The notes beneath the pieces are model-generated. The model was not told the origin of the DNA. It did not search any database and saw nothing but the letters and a program-made list of their open reading frames with translations. The position numbers were made by a program, and so were the translations under genes. A DNA stretch of 64,000 bases from Antitrichia curtipendula. Its lineage: Eukaryota; Streptophyta; Bryopsida; Hypnales; Leucodontaceae. Shown here piece after piece: positions 22,860 to 35,496 of this stretch. How positions within the stretch are numbered: the stretch's first letter is position 1; every line of letters begins with the position of its first letter. The stretch spans positions 34,100,001 to 34,164,000 of the forward strand of contig OX579635.1 in assembly GCA_951230915.1 (NCBI GenBank), written 5' to 3'.

Positions 22860-24050
22860 CCTCCTAAAAGTCATTCAAATTACAACTGTTATCTGGATTA
22901 CATCCTCCAACCTTGGAGCAATTGACAGTCGTACCTATATTAAATACTATCGTACGCAAACCCATGAACTTGGAACATGATTAATTTAAAAGCATGAAAA
23001 GCATTTGAGGACGTCAAGCTAACTCCAATACTTTTCAAAGTCTAGTCCGAGAGTGGTTATTTTTGACATAACAACTTAAATTTCTGGTAGTGTTGATTGT
23101 GCCGTATATAACAAGATATGAATTAGGTATGAATCATGCATGCACTCTACGACTACGTGAACGTCCTAAACATTTTTCAATATCTTGCATATATTCTAAA
23201 AGTTATGTTTTTCATTATCGTATACGTGGACTTCAAATATCTTGTGATGAGTTAGATATGTCATGAGTGTTTGGATATCTTGAGTTAGATTTGTCATAAG
23301 TGATGTAACCTCTGGGTGAGAGTACACTAGAGGTGTACCACTTTGGGTGTCACAACCCAAAAAATGGAGGTAAACATCATTTTGTACTTGAAATTGCTCA
23401 AAGTTTAAAGGGTTTTTTTAGATTTTTGCTTTAATTTCCTATTAACTATATGAGTTAAGTACATAGGATCATAATTAAAATTGTTAAAAAATTAAATTTA
23501 AGTTGTTAAATTTGTGCTTTTACTGGAACATCATTAAAATGTCACAGTACTAGAAAGTACTAGAAAATTATGGAAAAGTATAAAAAACTTGGACTTGGAG
23601 ATATCATATTCTTCCACCCTTACTTCACAAAAGACATCCATGGCTCTTCTATCCAAATCTGCATTCAAATTTCTAAATACATCGCAAATTTTTCAAATAT
23701 CTACAAAATAATGTTGAGTTTTTGCTCATTTTTTGGCAAGGGATAATTTTGTGAAAAAATATGTTTTCCTTAATTGTGATTGAGATTTCAAATGGTTGCA
23801 ACTAGCTCTAGAATGGCTTCAAAAAAAAACTCCAAAATAATGTTTTTTGCAAAAATTATTTAGTATTTTAGTGTTTTTGATGTGTTTTTATACGCTAAAT
23901 ATAGTAAAAATTCTGTCGAAATTGGTAGAGGTCTAGTGTACTTCTACCCCTCTAAACCATAAAATTATGTGCAGGAATCATGTCAAGGTTGCTCAAAAAA
24001 TGGCATTTTTGAGAGTTTTTCATAACAACCGAGCTTGGTCTTGTACTCTC
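22860..24050. other. AT-rich, no recognised gene
   Basis: No frame longer than about 60 codons and no repeat boundary that I can fix. The stretch at 23340-24000 has long A/T runs and looks like decayed repeat. Confidence 0.45.
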
Positions 24051-24053
24051 TAA

Positions 24054-24756
24054 CCCCTAAGTGGTTGAGGCCTATTTTGAGCTTCATGGAACTTGCTGTA
24101 TACTTAACAACAATCCAGCAGTTCTATATTTTGCATCTATTATTTTTAAATTGTCACTACACAAATTCAAATTGAATGTGTTAAATATTATAGAGGAAAG
24201 GTCACCCCAACAATATCTCCTGTGGATTGAAAGAATACAATTTTTTGACCATGACGGTGTCCAAAGTGAGAAATTGACGTAATGCCTTTCTATTCTCTTT
24301 TCACATGTTTAAAGAAAAAGAACTGATTGCATAAAACAAAAAAGATTATTGGACATAACATACATAATTCCAATCAATTTACAACAGTTTAAAATCTCCT
24401 CTTCACATGTTCAAGAAGGATCTGTAGTGTAAATTTTATCTAGGACTTACAGAAATTATGACCCATTTCCAAAAGCTTTGGACAGTTCAAAAATTCAAGA
24501 GACTTGCACAAAATCTTGCATAGAAAAATCACAATAAAAAAGGTTTAGAATCAGATTTTCAATGCTAAAACTAAACTTCAAAAGGACTAAATCAACAATA
24601 TATATTATTGACAGTAAAGACCTAGTTAGGTTTATTGAGCTTGAAAGTATTGTCAACATTTGCATTTGTTCCCAAAGGCTTTTACGGGATAGGTCCATGT
24701 CTTTATTTGTTTCCAAGGTTAAAGTTAAAGCAGTGGCTTTGCATGAAGTACATTGA
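24054..24756. mobile_element. Decayed relative of the 648-bp TTAA element at 4885
   Basis: CTAACCCCTAAGTGGTTGAGGCC at the left is followed by text in the same order as 4960-5150 (TTTAAATTGT, AAATTCAAA, CAACAATATCTCCTGTGGAT, GAAAGA, CTCTTTTCACATG). Its right end abuts another family element near 24757, so the boundary is approximate. Confidence 0.6.
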
Positions 24757-25318
24757 ACCGCTGAAGGACTATTGTCCCATTCAAGGGACAAGAAAGACTT
24801 TGGGCATACACCTATGGCTAATCTACTCTGTGTGATTTTTGAGAAATCTTTATTGAAGATGGGTGATTCAAAGATCTCTATGGGCACCAAGTGGTGTCTT
24901 CATTCTAACATATGTTCAGGAAGTTACATATGAAATTACTGAAAGCTGGACATGCCCATATAGGCAATCAAAGAACTTCTTTGAAATTGACATTAAAGAT
25001 ATATAAAAATGAAATGGGTTCTTCAGAATTTGTTTTTAGTGAAAAGCTTTTGAACAATCAAATTCATTGAATGACATGAAAGTTATGAGGAGTACTTCTT
25101 TGTGGGCAGTTACGGATTTTGTAGTCTAGGATAAACTTCAAAGTCCTTTTTTTTATGAAGGTTTCATAATTTTGGAAATTAAATTAAACCAAAGAAAGAA
25201 AATTGTTATCACAACATTATAGCTATTGGGATTTTGAGTTTTCATTAAAAAACTTAGATTCATTAGATTTTAGTGATTTGACTCGGTCCCTACTACTTTG
25301 TATAGTGTTCAAAGAAGT

Positions 25319-25564
25319 CCGTTAATTTGGGAAAAACGATACATTTTGGGACTTTTGGAGTTTCAGGAGGAAAGAAGTCAAAAAGTTTGAGGAGATCTAC
25401 CAAAACTGGCACATATCCTCACTTGAGAGGAGGGACTTACAAGGGAAAAAGTCTTAGTGGCTTAGATTGAATCTGATACCATCAATTTTGGTTTCAAAGT
25501 AACTTTTTCAGTTTGAGGGGAAAACAAATTGGGACCCGTAATAGTTCCAAATTAACAAATATTG
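25319..25564. mobile_element. MITE with CGTTAATTTGGGAAAAAC ends
   Basis: Begins CCGTTAATTTGGGAAAAACG and ends TTCCAAATTAACAAATATTGC. The interior includes TTTGGGACTTTTGGAGTTTC, a variant of the 18-bp palindrome (TTTGAGGAGATCTACC), GAGAGGAGGGACTTAC and GGCTTAGATTGAATCTG. Sister copies are at 26357-26604, 41532-41825 and 49773-50066. Confidence 0.75.
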
Positions 25565-25905
25565 CAATCATACTATGTTTTCCCATGTGTTGCATAGTTC
25601 TAGTTCATTTAGTAATTCTCCCAAGTAAAATTTAACATGATCTAGTACATGGAAAAAATGATGCATGACTTTGGGTAGAAACGCAATTTTTGTTAAATTG
25701 GTAAAAAGAGTACAATTTGGTACTTTTCAGACTTTTAGGTACTCACCTACAACCAACCTTGTAAGGTTATTTTGGTACACATGCCATCACTTGAGAGGAA
25801 GAAGTTTTGAGGCAAATAATCTTAGTGGTACCAATTAAATCTAATACCTATTGAATATGGGATAAGGTACCTTTTTGGGATTCCAGTCCGTTGTAGAAAA
25901 CCACG

Positions 25906-26024
25906 TTGGAATCTATGTTATCATGTAATGTAGTTTATGTTGAGTTCCATGTTTCCAATGTAGATTCTACGTTGGAAACAAGGAACTCAACATACACTAC
26001 ATTATACAATAACATAGATTCCAA
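25906..26024. repeat. 119-bp stem-loop, arms ~52 bp, loop ~13 bp
   Basis: TTGGAATCTATGTTATCATG and its continuation to GTTTCCAA (25906-25958) are followed by a short loop and then the inverse arm TTGGAAACAAGGAACTCAAC through ATAGATTCCAA. Only a few bases mismatch. It sits inside the composite element 24757-26180 and may be a small foldback MITE or a hairpin RNA precursor. Confidence 0.8.
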
Positions 26025-26356
26025 CACAGTTCTCTGCTAGTTGGCAAAATACATAATGGTACCCATGTTTTTCCCAATGTAATAAATATTGCTCGAAGAG
26101 CAGTTTTTTTTGTTATAAGAGTGGTCCATGGCGTATTAAAGTTTTGAGCACTCGGGTTCTTTTTTTTTCCACTTAGAATGTAAATATGTGAGGCCTCTAC
26201 ATCTAGAATGAGATACTTTTTGTCCGAAATGTATGTCTTCTAATCTATAGCAAGTTTCAGTTTGTGTAGTTGCATTTCCTAGAAAACACAACATGAATTC
26301 CATGTATAGTTGACCTCCTATAAGTGGCAATGTTTTGTTTATCAGAATTATTCTTA

Positions 26357-26604
26357 TATTCGTTAATTTGGGAAAAACGGTATATTTTGGGACTTTTAGA
26401 GTTTCAGGAAGAAGCAAGTCAAAGAGTTTGAGGAGATTTCCTCGAACTGGCACGTGTCCTCACCTGAGAGGCGGAATTTACGAGGGAAATAATCTTAGTG
26501 GCTTAGATTGAATCTGAAACCTTCAAATTAGGTTTTAAAGTAACATTTTGAGTTTGAGGGGAAAACAAATTGGAACCCCTGAAAGTCCCAAATTAATAAA
26601 TATC
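26357..26604. mobile_element. MITE with ATATTCGTTAATTTGGG ends
   Basis: About 248 bp, ATATTCGTTAATTTGGGAAA at the left and GTCCCAAATTAATAAATAT at the right. It carries an internal palindrome variant (TTTGAGGAGATTTCCTCGAA) and the family's GGCTTAGATTGAATCTGA. The minus-strand frame across 26136-26453 is fortuitous. Confidence 0.75.
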
Positions 26605-26636
26605 GCATATTATATCACGTTGTCCATAAGGTATCA

Positions 26637-26871
26637 ACCTTTAAAGGACCCTAAGGCCCTTTGCGACCAATGCAGCACGAAGCACTTTTCTTGTGTATGG
26701 GATGGATTCACACCTTCACTACTATTGAAAACAACAAAGATGTTGGAGAATAGAGCAATGTGGTTGAAGAGGGTTGTTTGACCTCTCAAATAAACATTTC
26801 TTATTGGTAGCAAATGACAATCATATGTCAAAATATGTAGTGCGACGTGTTGTCTTTCCAGGTTTAAGTAG
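26637..26871. mobile_element. Decayed copy of the 226-bp TTAA MITE family (reverse orientation)
   Basis: Matches the copy at 47495-47714: GTATGGGATGGATTCACACC, TTGGAGAATAGAGCAATG, CTTATTGGTAGCAAATGACA and TGTCAAAATATGTAGTGCGACG appear in order. The ends are decayed (CCTTTAAAGGACC; GGTTTAAG). Confidence 0.7.
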
Positions 26872-29029
26872 ATTGAAGCAAATTTCTTGCATTGGAGTAA
26901 AGAAACCCCACGCCCACTTCTGCATGGCTATAAGGCACCTTTAACGAACCCTTCTGTCACAGTAATTTGCGAAACGTTATAGTGTGAATGCAGGCTGTCT
27001 TGTCGCTTGATTTCACTGACGTAGTCAGTTGGCCACCCTTCCCGAGGCAGACAGGTTGCCATTGGGCTGCTAGCAATGATGGCGATTTGGAAGGGAAATC
27101 CCGCCGCCGCAGCCCTCCCTTCTCAAAGGACAAGGCCTGTCTTACCACTTTCACTATTGCAGAGTTGTTTTCAAACATGTCAGAGAGCCTCACTCAAAAT
27201 TTCACGAGGTTTTTGTCTGTGGCGTTGCTGCAAGTGTGAGTCGGAGCTGCGTGTGCTTACTGTCTTTCGCGAAACGTCCTAGCGTGCAGCTTTTGCTTGC
27301 TGGAATTTCCTGTATTTGTGATGTGTTGGTGGATTGGAGACCAGAAGAGGGCGAGATAGGGTCCACGCGCATCTGTCAGTTGCGAAGCGGAAGAAGAGGT
27401 CTTTGGGAAGAGGAAGATGGCACCCCTGAGCAACCTGAGAGCATGAACTTGTAGTTTTTGTTGGCAGGTGAGTTCCATTTGTGACTTTGGAGATTGTATG
27501 CAAGTACGCTCTGTTATTTTTGCCCTTTCTTTTGCCTTCCAGTAAGTGATGCGGAAGAGCCGAATTGAGAGTCGTTGCTCAAGTTTTTTGTTAGCTTGTT
27601 CTTGGCAATGTTGATTGTGTTAATTCTGTTGCATGCAATACATAGGCCCGGGCTTTGGCTCTGTAGGGAGAAGGCGCTGAAGCGACCTTTCGAGTGTTAT
27701 GGTGGAACTGAATTCATGTGCTTGTTGTATACTCGCCAACGTTTTTGAGTTATGGGAACATAGGGATTAAGTACTGCAATTTTACAGTGATTGTTTGCTG
27801 GTATGTTTTATTTCAGAAGCACACAAATTCTGTAGTATCGCAAATGAAACAAAATGGTACTGCAGTCTTGTAATTTAGAGAATGCATGAATAGTGCAGCT
27901 CATAAGTTATGTAGGAGGGGTTCTGGTAATGGGAAGGCCATGTGGAATACGGAAGAAGTTTGTTTGAACAAACGTCAATTTGATTTTCAAGGGTGAATGT
28001 TAGGACAGTTACGTGTTTTGTCAGCTAGGTTGGATGCGTCCCAGATTGGTGAGTTTCACAAAGTCTTGGAAACTAGGAGTTTGTAAAGCACGTGGAGATG
28101 AGGCTTTAATACTAGTAGCACATACAGGTCAATTAGGATTTTCAATTGTCATAGATTTTTGGTTGCATTAGTTTTGACGTTGGCATTGGTGACTACAATA
28201 AGTAAAGCATCAGGCCTTGCCGATGAGGCTTCAGTACAATCTAGGTGTTGCCCTCCGTATTGGTGTTTAAAAGCACAGTGGAAGACATAGTATATGGATA
28301 TAGGAAAATTGTAGTGGGAAGGAGGCATGTAACACTTAGAATGAGGAACTGTGGTTTCATTTCACGTATGGGTCCACCATGCCATGCAGCAATTGAACAT
28401 ACACGTGTGGTAGAACTAGAGTTTTGTCATATGAATTTGTATCGCGTTGTTTGTGATTGTGTCAGCAGTATTGATGTATAGCATGGTGCAATTTTGTAAT
28501 CTGGTTGTGTGTAGGCAACCTATTTCAGACCACCAACATTGATATTCAAGGGATGTGCGTATGGTTGGCTTTGAGCCATTGATGACCTGGACATCGTTGT
28601 GGAGGGAGGGGCTGTCGTGGGCTTCAGTATTGTAGAATGCGTCGCGTGGAATAGTCAATTACAAGGTGAGTATCTACTTGCAAAGACATTGTTTTTCACC
28701 TTTGGTTTCCCAGTTTCATGCATGGCGTTGCTTACATTGAATCTGAAGGGGAGCACTGAGGTGTAATATAGAGCACTACATTTTCAATGTGACCCTTCTT
28801 ATTCATGTAGGAACTAGTTAGTTGAAGGAGATCGCCTGGTAATGCTCACCGCGGGCCCTGCTTGAATGCACTGCCTTGTAGAACGTGAAGAGGGAATTCG
28901 TGTGAAGAAATCACATCAATTTAGTCCGCAACGTCTTTGTTTGGTCCAGGTTTGTGCATTAGTAGCAACCAGAAAGAGAAGTAATAGACTAATACAAGAT
29001 GATACTAATGCCGTGGACAACAAGAGACA
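26872..29029. other. Moderate-GC 5' region of the ParB/NIF-type gene; no coding exon recognised
   Basis: Composition rises sharply here. Two good splice donors on the plus strand, CAG|GTGAGT at 27468 and AAG|GTGAGTATC at 28666, together with the acceptor just before the coding start (29825), suggest non-coding 5' exons in this stretch. Open frames of 70-80 codons on both strands have no recognisable domains. No TATA box was singled out with confidence. Confidence 0.4.
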
Positions 29030-29590
29030 TTGTATTGTTGTTTTATGCGGGGATGTTTGTAGGAGATCTCCTCAAAATGCTTCTTGAGGTCAAGAATTTG
29101 GTAGCTCTCCAGAAGCGTTTGGTTTTAGGAGATCACCTCAATTTAGTCAGCAATCAATTTGTTAGGTGCGACGCTGTCCATTACTATCTAAAGAAAAGAG
29201 AAGTAGTGACAACATCAAATGAAATAGCACTCCCACGAACAGAGTGCAGCACTATGATATAGTTTACGAGGGGATGTTTTTAGGAGATCTCTTCAAAGCG
29301 CCTTTAGCAATGAAGGATTTGTTAGGTCTCCATTAGCGTTTGGTTTTAGGAGATCACCTCAATTCTGTCACCAATCAGTTCGATTGGTGCAACATCGTGT
29401 ATGATTACCAAAATCATAGAGAAAGGGGTGCCCAAGTGGATTCAATTACCAATCCCCTGAACAACGTCTACCATAATAATTTTCATTATGCGGGTTTGTT
29501 TGTAGGACACCTCCTCAAAATGTTTATAGATGTTAAAGATTTTGTTACTCCTCCTATGCGTTGGAATTATATATGCAAGTGAAGTATCCG
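29030..29590. repeat. ~215-221-bp tandem repeat with two palindrome sites per unit
   Basis: Unit starts near 29049 (GGGGATGTTTGTAGGAGATC), 29270 (GGGGATGTTTTTAGGAGATC) and 29486 (partial, GCGGGTTTGTTTGTAGGAC). Within a unit the palindrome recurs about 67 bp later as TTTTAGGAGATCACCTCAA (near 29126 and 29343). The spacer is unlike those of the other palindrome-bearing arrays. Confidence 0.8.
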
Positions 29591-29826
29591 CATTCTTGTG
29601 GAGCTAGGAACTGCTAGGAATGACGTTTAACTCGCTATCTGCATAGTGCCAATATGTGCTCTAGGACTCAAAAGTAATTCTGAAGTACTTCCCGCTGGGA
29701 TCTAAATGACTAGGTTATTAGGGGCTTCCTGTTCTCTATCAACATATACAGTAAGCGCAGAAGTTTTCATGCTTAGAATTGAGGAGACCTCCTCAAACCT
29801 GATAATGTTTATGGTTGATGTGCAGG

Positions 29827-32800
29827 ATGTCGTCAAGTGTATGGTTATTTGACCGGGTAACAGTGAAACAGAATGACAGTCCAGAGAACATGGACCCTAA
29901 AGTATTCACGGACATTGAGGAGTCTAAATATTGTATCAACCCTGATCAAATTAACATTGCAGAAGGCTGGTGTGTGTCCCAGGACAGCTCTCATTCCGGA
30001 GCTCTATTTCTATCCATCCGGCTATTAGGTCGCAATGTACATGAGCCTGTCAAAGGCCACAACATCGTTGCTTGGAAGCCCACATCACCGTATATACATC
30101 TAGTGATGCAATGGAGGCATAGTGCGGTGACAGATGCCCTACTTCTAAATCCGGCATTATTCCCCTTGAACCACAAGGAACTAGAGAAGTCTTGGCAATC
30201 CTCTCCGCTAAAGAATTTTGTGTCAGAAACTTTTGGGAGGAGGACAAACAAACCTGTACTTGTTTGCAATCAGATGGAGAAGATTGCACTAAGGCTGAAA
30301 TCAGATGCAGAGGACGCGAGAGTACAAAACCGGCAGTATGCAAGCACGGGCGCGGGATCACTGTCGACTGTGGCTTCTGCAAGTGCTCACGTTCGGGGTC
30401 CTCCGAAGACTGTGCCCAATAAAACAACAGGGAAGAAGAAGCGGGTTCCTAAGGGTCAGGCTAAGGGTCAGGCCTCTGCGGGAGAATCTGCAGCCGACTC
30501 GGATGCAAACGACGGCGAGACCGAGTTGAAGGTGCACGCTATACCAAAATCCTTCAACGAAGATGGCACACTTGATGTTGGCAAATGCATTGAACGGTTT
30601 AAGAATTTTGAAGAGGACTATGGGAGGTTTTACCCGCTGGGTTACAAAGCTCTATTCAATGTTGACGTTGCTAATATAGACATTGCTCCGTCTAGCTACG
30701 TGGTTCGCGTATTAGAGAGCGACGGTGTCACCACTGTATACAACACGCTGATGACACAATGGAACGCTCATAAGCAGACACTCTGTCTATATCCGCAAGG
30801 CCTGATCTGTCCACCAATGACTTGGGAAGAAATAGAAGGAGGCCGATTCTACGCGATTAATGGGCAGCACACGGTGAAAGCAGTTCAAAGGCTTCTTTCA
30901 GAGGACAACTTAGACAACGATCAAAGGGAGCACTTAAGCAGTTGGCAAGCGCAGATTGTATGGGACTCGGAGCCATGGCGCATACAAGCTATTTCGGAAT
31001 ACTACAACCAACCGAATGTGGTCAACCCATTCAAGGCGACTTGGGCAAATAATATTGTACACGTGCGTCGCATGTACGAGGAGATGGGGAAACCAGTGAA
31101 AACAAGGAAGAATGCAAAGGGCCCGGACATGGTTGAGAAGCGCACGCAATGGAATGTAAGTAACCTACCAAATGCTGACAGCTATGTGAGATGTTTGTTT
31201 AATGAACTGTTAATTTAGATAAGTCCAGATATCCCTATCCTTTCTGCGTGTGTTTTCTGCGTGTGTTGTGTGAGAGGCATTCAGAAGATGAGCCTGTGCT
31301 CTGTGGTTTGCGGATTGTAAGTTGTACCTCAATTTTGTGTGGTTGTCGGACGTGATGACTCAAAGCTCTATTAATTTATACAGAATTGAGTGCTTGTAGT
31401 TGGTATGTAACTGAATGTAGGAGATCTCCTCAATGTTGTAGCAAATGCGTGAGCACGTTGAACACCTTAGAGGACGCCCAACCATGGTGACCTTGTGTAA
31501 CAATCAAGACAACGGATGCCTACGTCCTATGACTGTGTGGATTGAATCGCTTCACCGTTTGTAGGAGATCTCCTCAAACCGGTGTAGCTTAATTTTGACA
31601 TTGATGTTGCTGTCCATGCCCTCTGACGTAGTAGTTCTTTAGGTGGCAGAGATTAATAGTGAGTGCGCGTTGTCCCCATAGGCAACACTGTGACTGCCAA
31701 AGTGCTAAGAGAGTGCTACCTTGAATATGCTAAGCGTGTATATGTAATGTCACATTGTGAGTAACAGCTTCTCTCACTGTTTGACCGCAGCGATTCTATA
31801 ATTCATTGTTGCATACCTTCTCAAGCGTTGACCCCAAGAATGACTTGCAAACCGCTGATGGAGGTTCCATCAAGTCCATGAACGATGTGAAGTATGAGTG
31901 GACACTCATACGTACTACCTCGAGTTGCTGGAGAAAGTGGGAAACATTCTTTGAGAGACACAGGGCTGGGGAGCTTGTGTCTCCTGAGACTGGTAAATTA
32001 GTGAAGGAGGCGGCAAATTTTAAGCCTGGTTGCAACGCAGTAAAGCCCCTAACTAGAAACTGGTTTCGATGCGTGGAATCACTGAATGACCGAGAATTGT
32101 TCAAGTTAGTACTGTATCTACTGAACGAGGTTAGCGAGCTTGGGTTGGAAGAGTCTCCGTATCCAAAGGGTTTTCCTTTAAAACCTAGGGCTAGCGTGAA
32201 AGCGAGGAACATTTTATCAGCTCTAGAATGGGGTAACAGAAAGAGGACTAAGCGGCGAATTATTACAGAGTTGGACAAAGCAGTAGGGGGGAAACATGGT
32301 TTGGTGGAAACCGTGGACCCTGACAACCTTGATGACAGCTACGTAGACGTTCATTGCGACAACTAGAGGACATTCAAGGGAACCTACAAGTTCTCTGGAA
32401 CCACCATGTCAAATCTGATAGCCTCTGCGGGCGCAAAATTCTTCAATGGATATGACAACCCCGCAAGGGAGGAGAAGGATTTGCCAGCTTCATTTGTGGA
32501 CGTGATGCGGGTAATCCTTGACTCACCTGGCAAGGAGGCACTGGAATCAGATGTGCAATTCTGCATGCTGCTGAGCCGAGATCACTTACATGTACACGGA
32601 CCAGACGTAAGAGCAGGTAATTTTTTAGTGCGCAGTGAGGTGAGTAGAAGGGATATTCGTGCAAGGACAGGGACAGAGTGGATTGCATTTTTGGATTTCA
32701 GGAACATACTGGGCAGCTTAGATGGCTCTAGCGTGGAGAATCCTTTTTGGGACGATTTTGTTAGGAAGTTGGAAGACTTCAAGCTCCCAAAGTGGTACGA

Positions 32801-33182
32801 GACTAGACTATGGGTATGGATATGCGACTCCGCGCAAAAGAAGCAGGTCCGGTCATTATTTGATAGAAAATTAGAAAGTACCCACAAGCTACCAGTGGAG
32901 GCATACTACCAACCTGACGCTATAGAGGGCTTCAAGGCAGATGCGAACGTGATGACCAAAGTTGTCACCATCTTTTACATCGCTCACAAGGATTGGGATT
33001 TACCAAAGTTTGACAATGATTTTGGTTGTGAGAAGCTGCACTCATATGCAGAGGGAAGCCTAGCCTTTTACAATAATGAATTTCGCATGGAAACATATCT
33101 ACGGATTCTTCGTTGTGTTTCTTCGAATTTCAAGGCCGTGCACAACATCTACGGGGGGAGGAAGCTAATGTTGGCATGTCAG
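29827..33182 (+). pseudogene. ParB/sulfiredoxin-like domain protein, exons 1-2, with in-frame stop
   Basis: Exon 1 (29827-31155) starts at an ATG one base after the acceptor TGCAG (29821-29825); its reading frame encodes 443 residues and ends at AAT|GTAAGT. Exon 2 (31791-33182) follows acceptor CCGCAG in the same phase and ends CAG|GTGAGA. Residues ~1-175 are an unidentified N-terminal domain. A basic linker with GKKKRVPKG (~200-208) could be a nuclear signal. Residues ~235-400 resemble a ParB/sulfiredoxin-like fold, with IAPSSYVVRVL and the motif GGRFYAINGQHTVKA (~338-352), comparable to NGQHR/DGQHR motifs of ParB-like proteins. Exon 2 is one continuous frame except for TAG at 32364-32366, after which coherent sequence (RTFKGTYKFSGTTM) resumes in frame. 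Either the product is truncated at ~629 residues or the gene is decaying. Family assignment is from motif resemblance only. Confidence 0.65.
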
Positions 33183-33890
33183 GTGAGAATTCCCAAAAAC
33201 TATTATGTAGTAGGTGCTCATGAATTCATGTACATATGTTGTGTCCGGATTGAGGAGGTCTCCTCAAAGTTGGTGTCATAATTTATTTCTTTTGGAATGA
33301 CGCGAATGTTGCCGCGTCATGGACGCGGAAGCAATCCACGCCAACGTCATTGAGGTTGTAGTTTCTTTGTTTGTAATGTTGGCCTGGACTGTGTTAATTG
33401 CTTATGTTAGCCTTATTGTTAGTTTGTGTAAGATAGGTGGTTTTTGTTGAAGGTGTAGCTGTTGTTGTTCATAGTACTTGTCAGGATTGAGGAGATCTCC
33501 TCAAACTCCTTGGCAAATGTGCTTATGCCTTGTGTGATTAGATTGTCAGTCTTTCCTCTCGGATGTGACCCTCATATACGTTGTGGCAGTCGGTGTTTCT
33601 CATCTTTTAATTGCTGTAAGTTCTATACTAGGGTCATCTTAGAATATGAGTTAGGTAGCCAAAGCGTGTGTCATCAACAAGATGTCCATCCCTTCTTGTG
33701 GATTCTGTTTCTCTAGATTGAGGAGATCTCCTACAAAGTAGTGTCTCTTTCGGTCTCTTACCTTTGAAGATAGTGCTATGTGAGAGTGTGAGTCCTCTCC
33801 TCCGAAGAGTCCCTGCAAAGTATGAGTAAATTTCATCTTTTGAACTTCCAATGCCTGCATGATTTAATGACATTGCTGATTTTCATGCAG

Positions 33891-35065
33891 ATGCTCCAAA
33901 GGCATGTATACACCTTTCTTCCCGAAGACGACGTGTCGGAGTACCTAAGCTTTGTGGAGAAGGGTCGTTCTCTTAACTCCATGGATTTCATGAAGGGCAA
34001 TGCCACTCGCAATGGAGCAAAGAGAAGCAATGCAGCAGAAAGCAGTGCAGGTTGCGGGGCATCTCCAGCAAAGAGACTAAAACCTGCAGCAGAGTACAAT
34101 GTAGGGGCATCACAATCATGGGACTCTGCCGAAATCGACCCTGCAAGTGTGAGTCATGGGCACTTGGAAGCCGTAAACATTGCACAGGATGATTCGGACG
34201 AAGAGTGGGCAACTGCAATCCAGCAATGCGTGCCGCTGAGTTCCCACAGTCCGGGGGGGCCAACAACCAAGAGAGCACGCACTGCACCTGCACCTGCACT
34301 AGTAGGCGATCTTGAATACGAAGCCCTTAAGAGAGAGGTACAAATGGAGGAAGAGAAAGTTCATATTGCTGAGGTCAAGAGCAAGAAAATGGAGGAAATG
34401 AGACTTCGTATTGCCGTGGCCAAGAGCAAGTTTGCTCCCGACGGACAATTCCTAGGTGCGGCAGAGCTAGGGTTTTCCAAATCCACGGACGACTTTGGAA
34501 CTTCACAGCCATTTCAAACTTCATCCATTTCACGTGACCGTGGACCTTCTATGATGTCGAACCAGATGTTTATAGCTCTGAACCGAGGTTACACATTCCT
34601 CCAAGTGAAACCCATGATGGCTTTGTGACGCATGCAGCGGAAGCGGGCGCAGGGTCTGTAACCACACACGGAAATGTGGTTGCTGAGGTCGGAAATGCAG
34701 TCGCTGAGGTAACTGCAGTGGGCGCGGATGATGTAGTGGACTTGTCAAAAGAGACATAGTTAGGGAAGAAGAACGTCACATCAGGGGAAACGGCTTTGTC
34801 CAAGAACGAGGGGGGCCCCAACGACGATGGAGCGGTGAAGACTTCAGTCCCAGGTGAAGCGCAGGGAATCGCTCCGTGATTGAAACATGCTGTAGTCCTA
34901 GATCAAAGTCGCATGTTGGTCCCGGGTTTGCAAAAGGAACGCTTGGAGAGTATTGGAAATAAATTGACTAGATTGGTGTATGAAATCTATTCACGTCGGT
35001 CAACTTGTTCAACTTGTTCAATAATCTTGGAAGATTGTTTGGAGATTTCTTGCCCAAATAGGTAA
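33891..35065 (+). pseudogene. Exon 3 of the ParB/NIF-type gene, frameshifted
   Basis: Starts after acceptor TTTCATGCAG in the phase left by exon 2 (reading MLQRHVYTFLPEDDVSEYL). The region is Ser/Ala-rich and acidic, with a basic AKRLKP patch and a charged, probably coiled-coil segment (EALKREVQMEEEKVHIAEVK). Near 34557-34562 the frame shifts: the original frame runs to a stop at 34626-34628, while the +1 frame carries on as PDVYSSEPRLHIPPSETHDG and continues past stops at about 34757 and 34877 into RLESIGNKLTRLVYEI. This suggests a one- or two-base indel plus nonsense changes. The 3' splice boundary is not certain; AG|GTAAAG near 35058 is one candidate. Confidence 0.55.
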
Positions 35066-35496
35066 AGCTAAGGTCGGGGCAGCTGCGTAGGATGTGTTGA
35101 AATACAAATTGCATTTCATGATATAGAAGTGATTGTCCGCAGTTTCTCTTGTTCATAGTTCATGGCTGTCATGGTAGATCATGTACAGCTAGTGGTGCCC
35201 TTGCAGGGGTTGGAGGAGAGCTCCTCAAACTAGAAGAGTTGTCAGTGAATGTTGTGTGTTACCGTTGTGTTAAAGTTGGTCGCTGAGTAATGTGTAGAAT
35301 TCTGTTACTCTTCTTCTGCATCCATACAGAAAGTAGGGTTTGTGATGCATTGAAAAAGTTTGCACAGAAAACGGGTTTTCATGGTTGTGGCTGGAGACAA
35401 CTCGTGTGCATTGCAAGCTCTGTCTTGATTTTGTCTAAGTTCTGAGAGCGGACAGTGAGGTTAACCTTTCATCTTTGTGTGCATATGAATGAGCAG

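Larger units (their letters stand above)
24757..26180. mobile_element. Composite of a ~930-bp TTAA-family element with inner insertions
   Basis: Starts with a decayed AACCGCTGAAGGACTATTGTCC and follows the family order (GGGACAAGAAAGACTTTGGGC, CTACTCTGTGTGATTTTTGAG, TTTATTGAAGATGG, CTATTGGGATTTTGAG, CATGTGTTGCATAGTTC, TTTGGGTAGAAACGC). It is interrupted by a CGTTAATTTGGG repeat at about 25319-25564 and a hairpin at 25906-26024. Confidence 0.65.

Noticed and set aside
26988..27503. Overlapping 70-83-codon frames on both strands
   Set aside because: Probably 5' non-coding exon sequence ending at the donor at 27468; no domain.
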